Assembly: GCA_902551755.1 (NCBI GenBank)
Contig: CACDEB010000001.1
Span: 1 to 45,000 of the forward strand
DNA length: 45,000 bases
Direction of reading: 5' to 3'
DNA from: an uncultured Pelagibacteraceae bacterium
GTDB taxonomy: Bacteria; Pseudomonadota; Alphaproteobacteria; Pelagibacterales; Pelagibacteraceae
The translations under genes were made by a program, and so were the position numbers. Of the stretch, positions 8,669 to 17,550 are shown in pieces (within the stretch, counting starts at the first letter, position 1; every line of letters begins with the position of its first letter). The notes below the pieces were generated by a model, which had not been told where the DNA came from, made no database searches, and saw only the letters and a list, made by a program, of their open reading frames with translations.

Positions 8669-9866
8669 AAGTTTCTCTTATAATTTCAGAATATAGATTG
8701 ATATATTTGTTAGCAATATTTTTTGGATCAAAATTAAGAATTTTTTTTCTTATTTCATAATTGTCAGAATTTTCACTTCTTATATTTTCGGAAACCCAAT
8801 CAATTCCCTCTTTTAGCTTTTGAGCATCTAAATCATCAACTATATATCCATTTTTTTTATGATCAATTATTTCTGCACTGGCTGTATTTTTAAAACATAC
8901 AACTGGAGTTTTACAAGCCATTGATTCTGCCCAGGTTTTTCCAAATGCTTCTTGAATTGAAGCAGAGACATAAATATCAGAAATTGAATAAACTAAATTT
9001 AGTTTTTTATAGTCATTAACAAAGCCCATGCTCTTATATTCTATACCAATTGCATCTAGCTTTTTTTGAGACCAAAAATTTCCAAAAATTAATATAAAAT
9101 ACTTGGATTTATCAATTAAATTTAAAGTTTCCAAAAATATATCCCATCCTTTTCTCTTACTTTGAGGATTATTTGCTCCAAATAAAATTATTTTTTTTTT
9201 TGTATTTATATTTAATACAGAGGAAGCTTGATTTTTCGAAATTTGTTTAAATTTTTCTAAATCAATATTATTATAAATTCTATCTATCTTGTGATCTTTG
9301 AGTACATTATTTTCAGATGCTTTGTTCTTAAGCCAATTACTTATTGCTACAAAATGAAAATTTTTTTTAAAAATTTTTTTTTTATAATCTTTAATTAATT
9401 TAGATAAAAAACTTTTTTCATATTGCTCAAAGTCCATAATATAATGTGATCCTCCAGTAAATGGCCACATATCTCGCATTGTCCAAACCACTGGTTTGTT
9501 TATTTTAGATAGTGATTTTAGACTTACAAATCCTTCACCCAGCCAGTGAATATGTATTATGTCGGCATATTTATATTCCTCAAATTTTGTAATATCGTCC
9601 CCCAATAAACATAATGAAAAGGTTGAACGTGGGCTATGAAGAAAAATTGTTTTCAGTATTTTTTCTATATTAACGTTTATTTTATATAAAATATTTTGAA
9701 AAAAATTTCTTTTTAAAAAGATTATATGATTTTCATTTTTAATATAGGTGGAATCATTTAAAAATTTAGATTTTACACCGAGTTCAATTAGAGCATTATG
9801 TAAAATTTCAGCTCCTTTATAAGCTCCACTATTAGGAGAGCCTCCAACAATATGTAATATTTTCAT
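8661..9866 (-). CDS. Glycosyltransferase family 4 (paralogue of the preceding gene)
   Basis: GT-B glycosyltransferase, 401 residues. MKILHIVGGSPNSGAYKGAE is the N-terminal loop, HIHWLGEGFVSLKSLSKINK and VVWTMRDMWPFTGGSHYI form the subgroup signature also seen in the convergent neighbour, and the EX7E pair is about Glu306/Glu314 (QEAFGKTWAES). The glycine loop differs (GAYKGAE instead of GGAAIAL), which may reflect a different acceptor. It lies 18 bases downstream of the DUF6580 gene and is probably the last gene of the long minus-strand operon that starts near 18498. Confidence 0.85.
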   Translation of the reverse strand: MKILHIVGGSPNSGAYKGAEILHNALIELGVKSKFLNDSTYIKNENHIIFLKRNFFQNILYKINVNIEKILKTIFLHSPRSTFSLCLLGDDITKFEEYKYADIIHIHWLGEGFVSLKSLSKINKPVVWTMRDMWPFTGGSHYIMDFEQYEKSFLSKLIKDYKKKIFKKNFHFVAISNWLKNKASENNVLKDHKIDRIYNNIDLEKFKQISKNQASSVLNINTKKKIILFGANNPQSKRKGWDIFLETLNLIDKSKYFILIFGNFWSQKKLDAIGIEYKSMGFVNDYKKLNLVYSISDIYVSASIQEAFGKTWAESMACKTPVVCFKNTASAEIIDHKKNGYIVDDLDAQKLKEGIDWVSENIRSENSDNYEIRKKILNFDPKNIANKYINLYSEIIRETSK

Positions 9867-9884
9867 TAATCAGACAGTTTAAAC

Positions 9885-10385
9885 TTAAGATGTTAATTGT
9901 TTATGATAATTTTTGTAAATTTTATTTAATTTGATTAAGCCTTCAAATATTAACGAAAAGACAAATGTTGATGCAATTGAATTATAAAAAAACGGTAGAG
10001 CTAAAGTATAACATTTAATTAAACCGCTGAATGAAAATTCATAAAAATCACTTAGTATCCAAACACCAAAATTGGTTAATAAATAAAAGACACATGCTCC
10101 AAAAAATGCACCAGACAGTCTTCTGGATATATTTAAAAAAAAGTATTTTGAAATTAAACCAATAAAAAAAACACTTCCCCAAGTAAAAAAAGTTAAACTA
10201 TGTACACCGAAAAAGATATCTGTTAATGCAAAACTTAAAATAACAGCTGGTATAAATCTAGTACCAAAAATAACTGGAATGTAAAAACTTAAAGCGATTA
10301 GACTAGTGAAATTCGGTGGATGAGGAATAAATCTCGTTGCAGATAAAACCAATAAAATACCGAAAAATATTTTTAGATAATTCAT
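9885..10385 (-). CDS. DUF6580-family integral membrane protein
   Basis: Small hydrophobic protein, 166 residues, with about five membrane helices. ATRFIPHPPNFTSLIAL near the N-terminus is the family signature (Arg-Phe/Leu-Ile-Pro-His-Pro-Pro-Asn-Phe-Thr), followed by a helix-turn with AVILSFALTDIFFG. The family resembles substrate-binding (S) components of ECF-type vitamin transporters in size and topology, but its function is not established. It is 37 bases downstream of the radical SAM gene, in the same orientation. The BtuB-like receptor at 14632 is in the same gene string, so a role in vitamin uptake is conceivable; this is inference. Confidence 0.65.
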   Translation of the reverse strand: MNYLKIFFGILLVLSATRFIPHPPNFTSLIALSFYIPVIFGTRFIPAVILSFALTDIFFGVHSLTFFTWGSVFFIGLISKYFFLNISRRLSGAFFGACVFYLLTNFGVWILSDFYEFSFSGLIKCYTLALPFFYNSIASTFVFSLIFEGLIKLNKIYKNYHKQLTS

Positions 10386-10422
10386 ATTTTTACTTTACTC
10401 CATTCTTTTCTAACAAATTTAT

Positions 10423-11592
10423 TTATATCAAGGTACATGAATTACATGGATTAAATGATTTTCTATTATTATTTAAATGACTTTCCCTTAACTTTTTATA
10501 TTTGTCTGAATTCCATAAACTAGAAATATTTGTATTTGAATATTCCCCAACAGATAAATAAGACTTATAATCAGTATCACATGGATTTGTTTTGCCATCC
10601 CACCAAATAAACATTCTTCTCCATAAATCTGAGCATGGTTCAGTAACATCATTTGAAGGTCTCAAATATGTATTTTCCCATGGATTATATTCTACAAAAG
10701 CTACTTGATCCACTAATTCACTCCATAAGCTCTTCATGGACTCGAAATTTTGTTCTTTTGAAAATTTTACTCCTGAAACTCTCGATATGATTTTTTGCTT
10801 AGGGTAATATTTAAGTCTAATGTTTTGAAATAACTCTATATTTTTTAAAACTTTATTTAAATCTCCATTTATTCTTATCTTTTTATATAAATCTTTATCT
10901 GCTGCATCTGCTGAAAAAACTATAGTTTGAACACTTCCTTGTAAAATTGCATGACATTTTTTTTCATCTAAAAGAGAAGCATTAGTATTAACCTTCAAAT
11001 TGAGAAATTTATTTTTAGTGTAATTTAGCATTTCTGTTATACTTTTGGCAATTAAGGGTTCCCCCCTAGAGGCCAAAGAGATAAATTCAACTTTTCCCTC
11101 AGCATCATCTATAATTTTTTTAAATAAATCCAATTCCATTGTTCCCATAAATCCGTTCTTTTTAGTTGTAAATGTTTTATCTGTTTCAAAACAAAATACA
11201 CACCTATAATTACACATTGAGGAAGGTTCTATTTGTAAACATGGAGGGAAATCATCTATAATTTTTTTCTTTGGAAAAATTTCATATCTATATCTGTGAA
11301 CTAAATAGTTTAATAATTTATTATCATCAACATTTTCTATTTCAGAAATTACGTTGTCTGAAAATTTAAAAATATCATGTCGATCCTGATTTGGATTTAA
11401 AAGATCTTTAATTGCAGTATCTAATAAAGATTTGTGAGAGTCAGAAAGTGAATTAAAATTATTTAAATTTTCTCTTTCCTGTAAAATTTTTTCAATAATT
11501 AATTTTTCATTTTTCTTTTCATTTTTATTGAAAGAGTAAAAACTATTATGTTTTTTATAAATTTTATTTTGAAGATTTTTTTCTTTTAACAT
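10423..11592 (-). CDS. Radical SAM/SPASM enzyme
   Basis: Radical SAM protein, 389 residues. The [4Fe-4S] motif CxxxCxxC is at Cys127, Cys131 and Cys134 (MCNYRCVFCF), followed by SLASRGEPL, the SAM-contacting GEP-like strand. The C-terminus has SPASM-like cysteines (EPCSDLW, NPCDTDYKS and a final NPCNSCTLI) for one or more auxiliary clusters, with VGEYSNTNISSLWNSDKYKKLR as the usual linker. SPASM proteins in sugar clusters often epimerise or deoxygenate sugars or modify aminoglycan precursors; the substrate here is unknown. The start overlaps the upstream cytidylyltransferase gene by 29 bases. Confidence 0.82.
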   Translation of the reverse strand: MLKEKNLQNKIYKKHNSFYSFNKNEKKNEKLIIEKILQERENLNNFNSLSDSHKSLLDTAIKDLLNPNQDRHDIFKFSDNVISEIENVDDNKLLNYLVHRYRYEIFPKKKIIDDFPPCLQIEPSSMCNYRCVFCFETDKTFTTKKNGFMGTMELDLFKKIIDDAEGKVEFISLASRGEPLIAKSITEMLNYTKNKFLNLKVNTNASLLDEKKCHAILQGSVQTIVFSADAADKDLYKKIRINGDLNKVLKNIELFQNIRLKYYPKQKIISRVSGVKFSKEQNFESMKSLWSELVDQVAFVEYNPWENTYLRPSNDVTEPCSDLWRRMFIWWDGKTNPCDTDYKSYLSVGEYSNTNISSLWNSDKYKKLRESHLNNNRKSFNPCNSCTLI

Positions 11593-12334
11593 TTTTATTT
11601 TTAAATCCTTTTTTTTTTAACCAGTATTCTACAATAGGTATTTGCCATTCAAAATCAATATCTAGTCCAGACTCAGATTTTATTGGAGCTATTTTTTTTC
11701 CCATCCATTTTTGTGGTAAAAGTCCCTTTGCGAGATTTTCTAGACAATTTGGTCGAACGACAGAAACTGACATATCTGCATAATACACATCTCCTTGCGA
11801 GTCTCTATCGCAATTTAATGTTTTTGGATTACCAAAAACATTAAATGGAACAAATGGTCTTAAAGTTCCATCTTTACCAAGTTTTCTTGCTCTTAATGGG
11901 CTCCACATATTATAAACAGAAGTGGAAACAGCAGAGTCAAATTTTTTATTTTTTTTTAAAATCTTTATACCCCTATCAATCATTTCGCTATTTATTGTCG
12001 GTGCATTAGCAAACAGTAAAACTAAAAATTTTATTTCATTTTTCTTTTTATTAAGTATTCTTTTTATTTCCTTATATCCATGTTCAAAAACATGATCTCC
12101 TAAAGCTTTATTATTTGCTAAACTTTTTGGTCTATTTATCAACTGAGCTCCATATTTTTTTGAAATTTTTTTAATAATTGGACAATCGGTAGAAACAAAA
12201 ATTTTGTTTATATATTTAGAATTTTTAGCTGCGATCAATGGATACTCACAAATTCTTCTATTTAATAGAAATTTAATATTCTTATTTGGAAAACCCTGAC
12301 TTCCAGCCCTTCCTATCATTAATGCATAAATCAT
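11564..12334 (-). CDS. NeuA-type acylneuraminate cytidylyltransferase
   Basis: CMP-sugar synthetase of 256 residues that should couple CTP to a nonulosonate or Kdo-like acid. The CTP-binding loop is GRAGSQGFPNKN at residues 8-19 (family pattern R-x-G-S-x-G-x-x-x-K-N), followed by FVSTDCPIIKK and GAQLINRPKSLA, both family landmarks, and LLFANAPTI in place of the usual LLQPTSP. It sits 1 base after the epimerase gene at 12336 and overlaps the radical SAM gene. It is the second cytidylyltransferase of this general type in the window (the other is SpsF-like, 36299), which suggests two CMP-activated sugars or a divided pathway. Confidence 0.82.
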   Translation of the reverse strand: MIYALMIGRAGSQGFPNKNIKFLLNRRICEYPLIAAKNSKYINKIFVSTDCPIIKKISKKYGAQLINRPKSLANNKALGDHVFEHGYKEIKRILNKKKNEIKFLVLLFANAPTINSEMIDRGIKILKKNKKFDSAVSTSVYNMWSPLRARKLGKDGTLRPFVPFNVFGNPKTLNCDRDSQGDVYYADMSVSVVRPNCLENLAKGLLPQKWMGKKIAPIKSESGLDIDFEWQIPIVEYWLKKKGFKNKNVKRKKSSK

Positions 12335-12335
12335 A

Positions 12336-13226
12336 TTATTTTTTTAGGTAATTTATCATTTCTTGTATCCCATCATCTAAGTTTATCTCATTTTTTTTTT
12401 TAACAAAAATTCCATCATAAACTTTATAAGTAAATGGATTAACTTTATAATGTAGCAGTTCTTTTTTCTGTTTTTTAAAAATAATATTCTTAGTTTTAGT
12501 TTTTTTTGCAATAATTCCTATTATTTTTTTTACCATCATTCTTTTGTTACCCAAAATATTATAGTGTTTATTTTTTTTTTTTGACTCTAAAATTTTAATA
12601 CAAATTTTTGCAGCATCTTTAACGTTTATGTAATTTCTAATATCTGAACCATCTCCTATCCTCACAATCTTTTTAAATTTGATTGCCTGTTTTATAAAGT
12701 TATTGATTGGATTAAAAAAATTTGCTCTAATGCCGTATAACGATCCAAATCTTAAGATTGAAAAACTAATATTAAATTTCTCACTATAATTTTCAATTAA
12801 AGACTCTGATGATCTTTTTGAAGTACTGTAGAAACCACCTTCCTTGCTTCTTGCATAAATACTACTTGCATAGATGATCTTTTTTATTTTATTATTTTTT
12901 CTCATGGCTTCTAAAATATTTGCAGTCCCTAGTATGTTATATTTAATAGTTTTTATTGGATCCAAGTTAGACTCCTCGATATCTGACACTGCAGCAAAAT
13001 GTAAAATATAATTCATATTTTTAATTGCTCTTTTAACTTGAGTGTAATTGGAGATGTCTCCAATAAAAATTTTTTGTTTCCTTTTTAGATATTTTGATTT
13101 TTTTTTGTCAAATATTGTCACATCGTAGTTAAGATCAGTTAATTGATCACAAATATGACTGCCTAAAAAACCAGAACCACCAAATACTATTACTTTATTT
13201 AATTTTTTTGAAATTTTTTTTCTCAT
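12336..13226 (-). CDS. NAD-dependent epimerase/dehydratase
   Basis: Extended-SDR protein, 296 residues. The Rossmann loop is VFGGSGFLGSH (about 14-24), HFAAVSDIEESN follows the fourth strand, the serine segment is YASSIYA, and the YxxxK pair is in GFYSTSKRSSE. FGSLYG marks the substrate side. The set is typical of nucleotide-sugar 4-epimerases and 4,6-dehydratases, but the usual UDP- or dTDP-specific signatures are not clear enough to name a substrate. It lies 22 bases downstream of the MarR-type gene and 1 base upstream of the cytidylyltransferase. Its frame holds a run of 12 A at 12571-12582. Confidence 0.8.
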   Translation of the reverse strand: MRKKISKKLNKVIVFGGSGFLGSHICDQLTDLNYDVTIFDKKKSKYLKRKQKIFIGDISNYTQVKRAIKNMNYILHFAAVSDIEESNLDPIKTIKYNILGTANILEAMRKNNKIKKIIYASSIYARSKEGGFYSTSKRSSESLIENYSEKFNISFSILRFGSLYGIRANFFNPINNFIKQAIKFKKIVRIGDGSDIRNYINVKDAAKICIKILESKKKNKHYNILGNKRMMVKKIIGIIAKKTKTKNIIFKKQKKELLHYKVNPFTYKVYDGIFVKKKNEINLDDGIQEMINYLKK

Positions 13227-13248
13227 TTAAAAATTATTAATTGTATAA

Positions 13249-13569
13249 TTATTTAAGTTCTTTCTTTAGCTCTTCATATTCTTTCATTTTTTTTTTCATG
13301 AAATTTATAGTCAATTTAGTTTTTGTTTTAATCCCTTTGGGAGTTAATATATAAAAGTAATTATATTTAGAGACAGGATTAAATCTATTTTCATTTTTTC
13401 TAAAATTTCGAATTTTAATTAAACCTTTTTTCTTTAGAGCTTTGAGGCAGTAGTTTATTTTTCCAAGACTTAAAGCCAGCTCTTTAGATAATTCTCTTTG
13501 AGTAATTTTTGGGTCTGAGCTTATTTTTCTCAAAACATTAAATTGATCTGGTTCATTTTCTTTATTCAT
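13249..13569 (-). CDS. MarR-family EPS-associated transcriptional regulator
   Basis: Winged-helix regulator, 106 residues. NVLRKISSDPKITQRELSKE and LALSLGKINYCLKALKKKGLI form a helix-turn-helix (about 12-52), followed by a wing (KIRNFRKNEN) and the ILTPKGIKTKTKLTINFM strand-helix that is highly characteristic of the EPS-associated MarR family found in exopolysaccharide clusters. A lysine- and glutamate-rich C-terminal helix may dimerise. The gene is embedded in the operon that begins at 18498, whose promoter carries a perfect palindrome; the protein is therefore the best candidate for binding the three GTTCAA-N3-TTGAAC sites of this window. That assignment is inference. It starts 2 bases after the FkbM gene. 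Confidence 0.85.
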   Translation of the reverse strand: MNKENEPDQFNVLRKISSDPKITQRELSKELALSLGKINYCLKALKKKGLIKIRNFRKNENRFNPVSKYNYFYILTPKGIKTKTKLTINFMKKKMKEYEELKKELK

Positions 13570-13571
13570 GT

Positions 13572-14447
13572 TTATTCTCTTTCATATATACAATTCAACA
13601 TTTGAGAAAATCTCTTAGATTTTGCTCCACTGCTACTTGCTAAAACTTTTGACTTTAAAATAAATTTTGCATCTTTCAATATCCTATCCGCAATAATATA
13701 TTGTTCTTCAAAACCTTCATTTAGTTCTACTTGAATACTTTTTATCTTCTCCTCCTGTAGGTATCTATTAGCACCTTTCAAAATTAAGTGCTCAATACCA
13801 TCAACATCAATTTTAATAAAATTTGGAATATCAAGAATTTTTTTCTCGATGAGGTAATTTATTGAAGTTCCATAAATCTTATATTTATTTTCTTCATCAA
13901 AATTTTTACCCTCATAATCATATTCTTCACCGAAAGTATTTAATGCTCCTCCCTCTTCAAAGTGTCCTTCTTTCAGTCTTAAAAACTGATTATCTTTATC
14001 AGTCAAAGCTAATTGATTTATAATAACTTTTTCACTTAATTTATTAATACTTATATTTCTACTCAATATTACTAAATTGCTTGTTGAAGGTTCAAATGAA
14101 AAAACTTTTAAATTTTTATGTTTTGTTGAGGCATAAATTGAAAAAAGACCCACATTAGCGCCTATATCCCAAAATATAAAATTATCTAAATTGCCAAATC
14201 TACTAAAACTATCAATCCATTTTAAAGTTCCTGGTTCTTTTGTAAAAAACTTATTGGCTCTTGATTTTGTAATTTGAGATGGAGTAAATAATTTTAACAT
14301 TTCTCCATTTAGATTAATTTTTTCGTAAGAAGATCTTCTTAGGTAATCATACAAATAATGTCTGAAATGTTTTTTTAAAAGTTTATTTAGCATTTTGTCA
14401 AAAAAAATTATTATTAAGTAAATTAAGTATGTAATTTTCTTTATCAT
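13572..14447 (-). CDS. FkbM-family methyltransferase
   Basis: SAM-dependent methyltransferase, 291 residues. IFWDIGANVGLFSIYAS is the SAM loop, VFSFEPSTSNLVILSRNI the acidic second strand, and FIKIDVDGIEHLILKGA the conserved D-x-D-G segment of the FkbM family. ALTDKDNQFLRL also fits the family. The N-terminal 25 residues are hydrophobic and basic and may bind the membrane. Its ATG overlaps the stop of the DUF1289 gene (ATGA). It probably methylates a glycan hydroxyl; it is clearly different from the other FkbM protein at 6543, so the two may act at different positions. Confidence 0.85.
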   Translation of the reverse strand: MIKKITYLIYLIIIFFDKMLNKLLKKHFRHYLYDYLRRSSYEKINLNGEMLKLFTPSQITKSRANKFFTKEPGTLKWIDSFSRFGNLDNFIFWDIGANVGLFSIYASTKHKNLKVFSFEPSTSNLVILSRNISINKLSEKVIINQLALTDKDNQFLRLKEGHFEEGGALNTFGEEYDYEGKNFDEENKYKIYGTSINYLIEKKILDIPNFIKIDVDGIEHLILKGANRYLQEEKIKSIQVELNEGFEEQYIIADRILKDAKFILKSKVLASSSGAKSKRFSQMLNCIYERE

Positions 14448-14626
14448 TTTCCAATTTCATTAATTTTTTTTTGTTCCCTTGAATTTAATTTTTCGATTAT
14501 TCTTTCTTTTTGATTATCATCAAGTTTTATCCAATTTTTGATTTCATTGATATTTCTATTGCAACCTATGCACAAACCATTACTGATATCGATTTTACAA
14601 ATTTTTTTACAAGGTGATTTAATCAT
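14444..14626 (-). CDS. DUF1289 small cysteine-rich protein
   Basis: A 60-residue protein with the full DUF1289 signature: SPCKKICKIDISNGLCIGCN gives Cys6, Cys10, Cys18 and Cys21, followed by NEIKNWIKLDDNQKERII. The four cysteines could bind iron-sulfur or zinc. The family is widespread in proteobacteria and is usually annotated as Fe-S related, without a known reaction. It starts 5 bases after the TonB receptor gene and ends within the start codon of the FkbM gene, so it is co-transcribed with both. Confidence 0.88.
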   Translation of the reverse strand: MIKSPCKKICKIDISNGLCIGCNRNINEIKNWIKLDDNQKERIIEKLNSREQKKINEIGK

Positions 14627-14631
14627 GATAA

Positions 14632-16479
14632 TTAATAATTTCTTCTAATGTTAATGTTAAACTGTCTTCCATCTTGACTATAAGTTGCAGGTTTTTCATA
14701 TCTTTCGTTAAGCAAGTTTGAAACATTTAGTGAAAAATTTAATCCATAAAATTTTTTACTTATATTTGCATTAATGAGATCCACACTTTTAACAAATTCA
14801 TTTTTTGAACCTGTCCAATCCAAATGATCACCGATATATCTATAGTTTAAACCAAGTTCAAATAATCCTAAATCTGGTAAATTTAAATTTCCTGAATAAT
14901 CAAGTCCATAAGATAAGTCTGGCCGTCTTGAATTAGGTCCATTAGTTTCGGTTCTGCTTTTAGCAAAATGAGATACTAAAGAAATTTTTTGATTTAAAAA
15001 TTTATAGTTGAATTCATTTTCTAGTCCTTCCTGGGTTGTATCAGAAGTTTTGTTTTCATACGCTGTCCAACTTGAATTAGTTTTAATTCTGTCTTTAATT
15101 GTTGTTCTGTAAGCAGTTGAATTAAAAACTAGATTTTCTGAAAATTTATATTCTCCAAAAATTTCATTTGTCTCACTTTTTTCCGGATTAATACCTGTAT
15201 TTCCTGAATGACCAAAGCTTGAGGATCCATATAATTCATAAAGACTTGGGTTTTTAAGACCTGTTGAATGTGTTAATCTTATTTTTGCGTCAGCAAGTTT
15301 CTGTATAAAACTATATTTATATGTTTGATTGCCACCAGTTTGTTTATGATCATCATTTCTAACATGTGCAGAAAATAATTGATTTTCATTTAACGAATAT
15401 CCTACATTTCCGTATAATCCAAAATTATTAACATGACCTTTTGTTTGTGATGTAAAGGTTGTGGTAGAAAAGTTACCCCAATCATATTTATACTCACTAC
15501 CGTATCCAAATGATAATCCGTTAGAAATTTTTCTTTCACTCTCAAACTTTGCAACTAAAGACTCGCTATTATAGGTGTCCGTTTTTCCAGTTTCCCTGTA
15601 GTCTCTATCATAATTATGATAATGAAAATTTAATGAATTGAATGAAAATTTATTTTTATTTTCTAAACCTGCTTGTATCGCATACATATTGTTTTCAGAA
15701 GTTACACTCTCCTCTACAGATTTTGATTTATCGTAATCAGATTTTGTGTTTCTACTATATATTACTGATTTAAATTTCAGTTTTTCACTAAACCATTTAT
15801 TTGCATTTAGATTAAGTTGATGATTTTTACTTCCATCCGACTCAACCCCTTTTGCTATCGCACTATCTGTTACACTTTGATTAATAGCACCTTTGACATT
15901 TATGTGCCAACCATTATCAGTAATTTTAGTAATATTGCCGTCAATAGAATTATTATTAGCATTAAAACCACTTACAGAATAACTATTTTCATAATCGATA
16001 TCTGTTATAAAGTTTACCGCTCCCCCAATTGCATCAGGACCAAAATGTGCACCATTTGATCCTTTAAAAACTTCCACTTGTTGCACTGTTTGTAAAAAAT
16101 CTTGACCAAAGTCATGAATACCATTTGTGGCAGATTGATCATTAATGGGAATTCCATTTAAAAGTACGAGAGTGTGATTTGACTCTGAGCCTCTTATAAA
16201 AATTGCTCCCATTTGTCCAGTCGGACCATTTTGATAATAATCAATTCCTGTAACATATTTAATTAAATCTATCGTCGATTTAGCTCCAGAATCTACAATC
16301 ATTTTTTTAGTAAAAGTTTTTTTATTAATTGAATTACCATTTAAATAAGATGTATTTGGAGTTTTTGATATTGTTAAACATGGAATTCCCTCTCTATTAT
16401 CCCAATCACACTTAGATAATGACTCCGCGTTTAAAGACGAAGTACAAAGTAGGATCAAAAATAAAGTTTTTCTTATCAT
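14632..16479 (-). CDS. BtuB-like TonB-dependent outer-membrane receptor
   Basis: Outer-membrane active-transport barrel, 615 residues, with a signal peptide (MIRKTLFLILLCTSSLNAES). The plug domain spans about residues 45-160: DLIKYVTGIDYYQNGPTGQ, FIRGSESNHTLVLLNGIPIN and VEVFKGSNGAHFGPDAIGGA are the standard plug motifs. The remainder alternates polar and aromatic residues as a 22-strand barrel and ends in RRNY, an aromatic-terminated last strand. Size and plug resemble BtuB (vitamin B12), but the ligand is not proven. Its ATG overlaps the aminotransferase stop (ATGA), so it belongs to the operon from 18498. It is visibly richer in G+C than its neighbours. Confidence 0.85.
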   Translation of the reverse strand: MIRKTLFLILLCTSSLNAESLSKCDWDNREGIPCLTISKTPNTSYLNGNSINKKTFTKKMIVDSGAKSTIDLIKYVTGIDYYQNGPTGQMGAIFIRGSESNHTLVLLNGIPINDQSATNGIHDFGQDFLQTVQQVEVFKGSNGAHFGPDAIGGAVNFITDIDYENSYSVSGFNANNNSIDGNITKITDNGWHINVKGAINQSVTDSAIAKGVESDGSKNHQLNLNANKWFSEKLKFKSVIYSRNTKSDYDKSKSVEESVTSENNMYAIQAGLENKNKFSFNSLNFHYHNYDRDYRETGKTDTYNSESLVAKFESERKISNGLSFGYGSEYKYDWGNFSTTTFTSQTKGHVNNFGLYGNVGYSLNENQLFSAHVRNDDHKQTGGNQTYKYSFIQKLADAKIRLTHSTGLKNPSLYELYGSSSFGHSGNTGINPEKSETNEIFGEYKFSENLVFNSTAYRTTIKDRIKTNSSWTAYENKTSDTTQEGLENEFNYKFLNQKISLVSHFAKSRTETNGPNSRRPDLSYGLDYSGNLNLPDLGLFELGLNYRYIGDHLDWTGSKNEFVKSVDLINANISKKFYGLNFSLNVSNLLNERYEKPATYSQDGRQFNINIRRNY

Positions 16480-17549
16480 CTCAAGTCTCCTTTCATTAAA
16501 ATTTTGTCTAAAGTATTAAAAAAAAGTGTCATTTGTCTTGTAGAGCCATATGTTATTCTAAGAGAGTTGGGATAAGCTTTAAAATTACCAAGATGTCTTG
16601 AAGCAACTAAGATTTTTTTCTTTTTAAAAGATTTTAATAAATATAAAATTTTCTTTTTATCAAAAAAAATATGAAAAAAGTTTGCTTCAGTATTGGCAAA
16701 CCTTAGATTTCTTTTTTCACACTGCTTGTTAACTAATCTTTTACTTTTCTTAATTTCCCTCAAATAACTAGCCCATATTTTCTTTTCTTTTAAGAAAAAT
16801 TCAGCAGTTTTTACTGAAAAATATGAAATATCATGTGGTGGTCTTATAGAATTAATAGCATTAATGATTTTTGGATTAGAAATCATATAACCAATCCTTA
16901 ATCCTGCTAGCCCAATACTTTTTGAAAAAGTTTTTAATATAATTAAATTTTTGAATCTCTTTACCATTTTTACAAAGCTCTTTTGGTTTGAGAATTCAAT
17001 ATATGCTTCATCAATTACAACAACTTTGTTGTTCATATTGGCAATTTTGAGTATTTGTAAAATTATGTTTTTATCTAATAATTTTCCACTAGGACTATTG
17101 GGGTTTGCTAAATAAATAAATAAAGTTTTTTTATTAATAATTTTTCTATATATTAAATCTTCGATTTTATTTTCATAAACCTTTTTAATTTTAAATTTAT
17201 GAGTTTTACAATAAACCTCTACCATTCCGTAAGTCGGATAAATAGAGATTAATTCTCCTTTTTGTCCTGAATAAATATCAAATATATATTTTATCCCAGC
17301 ATCTGCTCCTGGAATAAGATTAATATAATCTTTTTTAATATTTTCCTTTTTCTCTATTAAACTTAGCAGATTTTTTTTTGTAGAAGGATATGATTGCAGC
17401 AAACTGCTAGATATAAATGTTTTTAATTTATTAAGTTGATCTTTTTTAAAAGGAATTATTCTCTCGTTTGCATCCATTCTTAAATATGACTCTCTATTAA
17501 TAGAATAATTAGAGACTCTTGATATTTTTTGTAAATAACGATTAAACAT
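16476..17549 (-). CDS. HisC-like PLP aminotransferase (fold type I)
   Basis: PLP enzyme related to histidinol-phosphate aminotransferase. An ATG at 17639 is in frame, but it would overlap the upstream dehydrogenase by 89 bases. The ATG at 17549 (MFNRYLQKISR), 1 base after that gene's stop, gives a 357-residue protein of normal HisC length with the substrate-loop MDANERI near its start; I prefer it. LIPGADAGIKYIF, ANPNSPSGKLLD and VVIDEAYIEF are cofactor-side motifs, and TFSKSIGLAGLRIGY carries the Schiff-base lysine (about Lys210). CobC/CobD-type phosphothreonine decarboxylases share this fold, so a role other than histidine synthesis is likely beside a dehydrogenase and a TonB receptor. Confidence 0.82.
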   Translation of the reverse strand: MFNRYLQKISRVSNYSINRESYLRMDANERIIPFKKDQLNKLKTFISSSLLQSYPSTKKNLLSLIEKKENIKKDYINLIPGADAGIKYIFDIYSGQKGELISIYPTYGMVEVYCKTHKFKIKKVYENKIEDLIYRKIINKKTLFIYLANPNSPSGKLLDKNIILQILKIANMNNKVVVIDEAYIEFSNQKSFVKMVKRFKNLIILKTFSKSIGLAGLRIGYMISNPKIINAINSIRPPHDISYFSVKTAEFFLKEKKIWASYLREIKKSKRLVNKQCEKRNLRFANTEANFFHIFFDKKKILYLLKSFKKKKILVASRHLGNFKAYPNSLRITYGSTRQMTLFFNTLDKILMKGDLR

Positions 17550-17550
17550 T

